DNA from: an uncultured Paraprevotella sp.
Lineage (GTDB): Bacteria; Bacteroidota; Bacteroidia; Bacteroidales; Bacteroidaceae
Length of the DNA: 9,753 nt
Direction: 5' to 3'
NCBI GenBank assembly: GCA_900766785.1
Contig: CAAFWT010000039.1
Location: forward strand, 1-9,753
Part shown: piece by piece, positions 6,819-9,753 of the stretch
How positions within the stretch are numbered: the first letter of the stretch is position 1
Layout of the letters: every line of letters starts with the position of its first letter
Notes under the pieces: model-generated
What the model was told of the DNA's origin: nothing
Seen by the model: the letters and a program-made list of their open reading frames with translations, nothing else
The model's database searches: none
Program-made: the position numbers and the translations under genes

Positions 6819-8306
6819 TTATTTTTGTATGCTCAAGAATGTCTCGTAGGCCTGATCCCACTCTTCGGTATGAACAGGCTTATAGGTTCTGGTCTCTATG
6901 CTGTTGGCAATAATGCGGCGCATGTCAAACATATCCCCCACCACTCCAGCAGCCTTGGCCTGCAACATGATATTGCCGATGGCCGTTCCCTCCACGGGTC
7001 CTGTTATCACGGGCATATCTATGCTGTCGGCAGCCATCTGCATGAGATAGGAATTATATGTTCCTCCTCCTATTACGTGGAGCTTCTCGATGGAGAAGGG
7101 AGCCAGCTGCTTCAGATAATCCAGTACCTGACGATAGCGCAGAGCCAGACTCTCAAAGATGCATCTTGCTATCTGCCTATAGTCTTCAGGCACGGGTTGA
7201 TTGGTCTCCCTGCAGAAATCCTGGATGGCATCCACCATGCTCTCTGGGTTGGCAAATCGAGGATCATCGGGGTTGATGAGTGAGCGGAACGGAGTGGCCT
7301 CCATGGCCTGACTGTTGATTTCGTTCACATCAGCGGGTGCATCGGTCCATTCCTGACGGCAGCGCTCCAGAAGCCACATGCCACAGATATTCTTCAGGAA
7401 ACGTGTGGTACCCTCTATACCTCCCTCATTGGTGAAGTTATAGTCGTAACTCTCCTTATTGATGATCGCATCCTTGGTCTCGATACCCAGCAGGCTCCAT
7501 GTGCCACAACTCAGATAAGCGTATCTCTCGTCCTGAGCAGGAACAGCAGCCACGGCGGCACCTGTATCATGACCTGCCACAGCCACTACGGGCACAGGAC
7601 CCAGTCCGGTCATCTTCTGCACTTCGGGCGACAGGGTACCTATCTGGTCACTGGGATTCACATAACGTCCAAACTGATCTTCGGTGAGCCCCACAGCCTG
7701 CATCAGCACAGGGTCAATGCGCTTGGTGCGTGGGTCGAGCATCTGACTTGTGCTCAGGATGGTGTATTCGCATACAGCTTCGCCTGTGAGCATATAGCCC
7801 AATGCATCGGGAATGAAAAGAATCTTCCCTGCTGCCTCCAGAGCAGAATCCTGATGCTTGCGCATGGCTGCCAGTTGGAACAGGGTATTGAAGTTCATAA
7901 ACTGAATGCCCGTACGGTGGTAGACCTCCTCCTTGGGAACCACCTTGAAGAACTCTTCCATGATTCCCTCGGTGTGTGGATCACGGTAAGAGTAAGGATT
8001 GCGAAGTATGTTCCCATCCTTGCCTACGCACACAAAGTCCACGCCCCAAGTATCGATGCCGATGCTCTGAATCTCTATACCTTGTTCTGCCACCTGACGC
8101 AATGCGCGAATAATCTCTGCATACAATGCATAGATATCCCAATAGAAATGTCCACCCAACTGGGTGATGCGGTTAGGGAAACGAGTCAACTCTCTCTGAA
8201 TCAGCTGCCCGTTCTCCACACTTCCCAGGATGGTACGGCCACTGGTAGCTCCCAAATCCACTGCCAAGAAGCATGCATTGGTTGTCTCTTTTGTGTTAGT
8301 TCTCAT
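6819..8306 (-). CDS. rhaB: L-rhamnulokinase (FGGY family)
   Basis: This 495-residue cytoplasmic kinase phosphorylates L-rhamnulose at O1 using ATP. FGGY-kinase motifs appear in order: the N-terminal phosphate loop AVDLGATSGR (15-24), the sugar-side segment GIDTWGVDF (83-91), GHDTGAAVA (245-253) with Asp247 as the likely catalytic base, the second ATPase motif SCGTWSLLG (267-275 region), and the adenosine-site glycines VIGGGTYNSY (411-420) followed by GPVEGTAIGN (436-445). The open frame extends 26 codons upstream to 8384, but the added residues (starting SLYVQVRF) are not family-like and would run through the candidate promoter. I therefore placed the start at the ATG at 8306, which gives MRTNTKETTNACFLAVDLG. 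rhaB is the first gene of the tight rhaB-rhaA-rhaT set. Glu/Gln-poor spacing or lesions were not seen; the gene appears intact. Confidence 0.95.
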   Translation of the reverse strand: MRTNTKETTNACFLAVDLGATSGRTILGSVENGQLIQRELTRFPNRITQLGGHFYWDIYALYAEIIRALRQVAEQGIEIQSIGIDTWGVDFVCVGKDGNILRNPYSYRDPHTEGIMEEFFKVVPKEEVYHRTGIQFMNFNTLFQLAAMRKHQDSALEAAGKILFIPDALGYMLTGEAVCEYTILSTSQMLDPRTKRIDPVLMQAVGLTEDQFGRYVNPSDQIGTLSPEVQKMTGLGPVPVVAVAGHDTGAAVAAVPAQDERYAYLSCGTWSLLGIETKDAIINKESYDYNFTNEGGIEGTTRFLKNICGMWLLERCRQEWTDAPADVNEINSQAMEATPFRSLINPDDPRFANPESMVDAIQDFCRETNQPVPEDYRQIARCIFESLALRYRQVLDYLKQLAPFSIEKLHVIGGGTYNSYLMQMAADSIDMPVITGPVEGTAIGNIMLQAKAAGVVGDMFDMRRIIANSIETRTYKPVHTEEWDQAYETFLSIQK

Positions 8307-8342
8307 ATATTTGTTATCAAAAGATTTGTTTTGTTTGACATA

Positions 8343-8350
8343 CAAAGTTA
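8343..8350 (-). promoter_or_regulatory. Candidate -7 promoter box for the rha operon
   Basis: On the minus strand this reads TAACTTTG, an exact match to the Bacteroidota -7 consensus TAnnTTTG. It is 36 bases upstream of the chosen rhaB ATG at 8306, leaving a leader of about 30 bases that is A-rich near the start codon. The expected -33 TTTG is absent at the usual distance (about 8370-8373 reads as GTGC), which would fit a promoter that needs an activator. The repeated motif just upstream (8378-8418) is well placed for that. Confidence 0.55.
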
Positions 8351-8377
8351 TAATTTTAAAACGAACTTGCACATATA

Positions 8378-8418
8378 AGGACACAAAAATATAATATCTC
8401 TGCGTATTTAGGACACAA
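8378..8418 (-). promoter_or_regulatory. Direct repeat TTGTGTCCT x2 upstream of rhaB, candidate activator site
   Basis: The 9-base sequence TTGTGTCCT occurs twice on the minus strand, at 8418-8410 and 8386-8378, exactly 32 bases apart (about three helical turns). Both copies are followed by an A/T-rich stretch and then GCA, although the intervening length differs by one base. Relative to a start about 7 bases after the -7 box, the copies centre near -45 and -77, where AraC-family activators commonly bind direct repeats. In Bacteroides thetaiotaomicron the rhamnose genes are controlled by an AraC-family regulator, RhaR. That this is its site is inference from position and repetition only. Confidence 0.4.
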
Positions 8419-8440
8419 GTCAGATTGGCAAAATTTCACA

Positions 8441-8462
8441 TTCCTTATCCTACAGGATGGAA
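8441..8462 (-). terminator. Possible weak hairpin after the GH78 gene
   Basis: ATCCT (8447-8451) and AGGAT (8454-8458) are complementary, with TTCC (8441-8444) and GGAA (8459-8462) outside them and a two-base bulge. The central two-base loop is too tight, so the real structure would be smaller. In the minus-strand transcript the following bases include AAATTTTG rather than a clean U-run. It lies 40 bases beyond the rhamnosidase stop codon and could be a poor terminator, but read-through into rhaB is just as plausible. Confidence 0.15.
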
Positions 8463-8502
8463 ACAGATCCCCCTTGAGAACGCACATACGGAGGTATCAT
8501 CA

Positions 8503-9753
8503 TCATTCCTTCACATAATGCCTGCCAGGAAGCAGGGTGAGAGTTTGCTTGGTGGTGGGCAAGGTCAGACGGGCCCTGCTGTTGGCAGGTATGTATAAGT
8601 CCAGATGATACCGCCCGTCGGGCTGTCTCTTCATCTTCAGATGAATGCTTCCACGCGGAGAGGGATGCTTGATATAAGCATATTCCAATCCTCCTGGTTG
8701 GGGATTGATGTCTATCTCCTCAAATCCAGGCTTCAGCGGTGTGATGCCCATCAGCCTTCGCCCTATCAGGTTGGCTGCCGCTGCACCCCAGGCATGATTC
8801 CAGTCGAGGTTGGGCTTGAAGACATTGTCCCATGCCTCGGTGGTAATGGTGGAACCCATAGATATCATATTATACCAACTGCGCAATCCTGTGCCAGCCA
8901 TCAACTGGAGGGCAGCTTCGTCCTGCCGAGCCTCATAGAGGGCATCCAGCAGAAACTGTGCCCCATACACGCTGCAGGCCATACCTCTGCTCTGCACATA
9001 TTCGGCTGTCCGCTGTATCCTGTCCTGAGGCACCAGTCCGAATGCCAGGGGGAACATACTGCTGTGCTGCGAGCAATGGCTGGAGCCCTCACCGTCCACA
9101 TAGGCTCCTCGCTTCTGGTCCCAAAGCAGACTGTTGATACTCTGTGTCGTACGTTCTGCCATCTGACAGAAACGCAGGCTGTCCTCCTCATTACCCAATG
9201 CTCCGGCTATCTTGCTCATCATGCGCAAGGCATCATAGTGATAGGCATTGACCACCGTATTGACATCACGCATCTCGTGTCCGTCGGCTTCCCCCTCTGA
9301 TTCCTTCTCTATACCAGCAGCACCTCCCTGGGGCCAGTCGACGATATCGCGCAAGCCACGTCCCCGGAAGTGTACCGAGGCACATACTTCCCGAGTGAGC
9401 AGTCCTGTGCGTGTACTTATGAGTCCCCTTTCGTCCCTGAGTGCATGAAAGGTCTTAGCCACCAGGTCCTGATAATAATGCTCCAGCATCCTTCGGTCTC
9501 CCGTATACAGATAGTCGAGCCATGCCATGCGTGGAGTAAGCAGTATCCATTCCGTGGGCCAGGTGGGATGCATGATGAGATGAGCTATGCTTCGTCTGGC
9601 CATAGTATATTCCCTGTCTGTCACATAATGCGAGAGCTGGTTGACCAGGGCATCAGCCTCGTAGGGAATTCGCTCGCGGTCTCCGTCCGCATAGATACCC
9701 GCAAAGGAAGTGGCCTTGGTGGAATACTTGCACAGGTTCCACCCCTGATTCAG
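8503..9753 (-). CDS. GH78 alpha-L-rhamnosidase, C-terminal part (5' end outside window)
   Basis: The frame is open to the right edge, giving the last 416 residues; the start lies outside the window. An internal GTG at 9624 and ATG at 9603 are not real starts, because the family's most conserved motif lies upstream of them: ADGDRERIPYEADALVNQLSHY at fragment residues 22-43. In GH78 enzymes this part of the (alpha/alpha)6 barrel carries the general acid; Glu27 and Asp34 have the spacing of the conserved acidic residues. A second acidic signature, TITTEAWD (fragment 302-309, Glu306), likely holds the other catalytic Glu, and DWNHAWGAA (317-325) follows. The C-terminal beta domain starts near GITPLKPGFEEIDINPQPGG and ends in HYVKE. 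Such enzymes release terminal alpha-L-rhamnose from plant or bacterial glycans, usually in the periplasm or at the surface in Bacteroidota. The signal peptide, if any, is outside the window. The gene points into the rha operon, which fits supply of its substrate. Confidence 0.9.
   Translation of the reverse strand: MNQGWNLCKYSTKATSFAGIYADGDRERIPYEADALVNQLSHYVTDREYTMARRSIAHLIMHPTWPTEWILLTPRMAWLDYLYTGDRRMLEHYYQDLVAKTFHALRDERGLISTRTGLLTREVCASVHFRGRGLRDIVDWPQGGAAGIEKESEGEADGHEMRDVNTVVNAYHYDALRMMSKIAGALGNEEDSLRFCQMAERTTQSINSLLWDQKRGAYVDGEGSSHCSQHSSMFPLAFGLVPQDRIQRTAEYVQSRGMACSVYGAQFLLDALYEARQDEAALQLMAGTGLRSWYNMISMGSTITTEAWDNVFKPNLDWNHAWGAAAANLIGRRLMGITPLKPGFEEIDINPQPGGLEYAYIKHPSPRGSIHLKMKRQPDGRYHLDLYIPANSRARLTLPTTKQTLTLLPGRHYVKE

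Noticed and set aside
7569..8378. Plus-strand open frame of 269 codons opposite rhaB
   Set aside because: It is antisense to a clear kinase gene and its sequence has no recognisable family; treated as a shadow frame.
8307..8384. Upstream extension of rhaB to 8384 (26 extra codons)
   Set aside because: The extra residues are not similar to rhamnulokinase N-termini and the stretch contains the -7 box TAACTTTG, so it is more likely promoter and leader than coding.
8605..9300. Plus-strand open frame of 231 codons opposite the GH78 gene
   Set aside because: Antisense to a gene with strong family motifs, with no plausible promoter or product.
8503..9624. Treating the GH78 gene as a complete 373-codon gene starting at the GTG at 9624
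   Set aside because: The same frame continues without a stop to the window edge and encodes the catalytic motif DGDRERIPYEADA upstream of that codon, so the gene is cut by the window, not short.

Overview
The window looks like a chromosomal segment from a Bacteroidota species, most likely of the order Bacteroidales (Bacteroides/Prevotella type). The evidence is the protein families present (a Bacteroidales-style YfhO protein, a GH78 rhamnosidase beside a rhaB-rhaA-rhaT-rhaD cluster), the lack of strong Shine-Dalgarno sequences before the genes, and three good matches to the Bacteroidota -7 promoter box TAnnTTTG. Genus is a guess; no rRNA or other taxonomic marker is present. All seven genes lie on the minus strand, so transcription runs from high to low coordinates.

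Right part (9753 to 3550): L-rhamnose use. A GH78 alpha-L-rhamnosidase, whose N-terminal part lies beyond the right edge, would release L-rhamnose from glycans. After a 196-base gap holding a candidate promoter and a repeated 9-base motif come rhamnulokinase (rhaB), L-rhamnose isomerase (rhaA, called rhaI in Bacteroides), the L-rhamnose/H+ symporter (rhaT) and rhamnulose-1-phosphate aldolase (rhaD). Together these import L-rhamnose and convert it to L-rhamnulose, L-rhamnulose 1-phosphate, and finally dihydroxyacetone phosphate plus L-lactaldehyde. No lactaldehyde reductase or dehydrogenase and no AraC-type rhamnose regulator is present in the window. A strong hairpin sits between rhaT and rhaD.

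Middle (3549 to 2994): a stand-alone ribosomal protein S15 gene (rpsO) with its own Bacteroidota-type promoter and a clear intrinsic terminator.

Left part (2910 to 1): a large YfhO-family multi-pass membrane protein of unknown substrate, followed by the first 54 codons of a secreted protein that resembles the N-terminal domain of DsbD-type thiol:disulfide interchange proteins and has its own -7 box.

No RNA genes, mobile elements, CRISPR arrays or integration scars were seen. No gene-free stretch exceeds about 220 bases. The region is largely ordinary metabolism and housekeeping. The points most worth following up are the candidate regulatory repeat before rhaB, the missing lactaldehyde-processing and regulatory genes, and the rhaT-rhaD hairpin.
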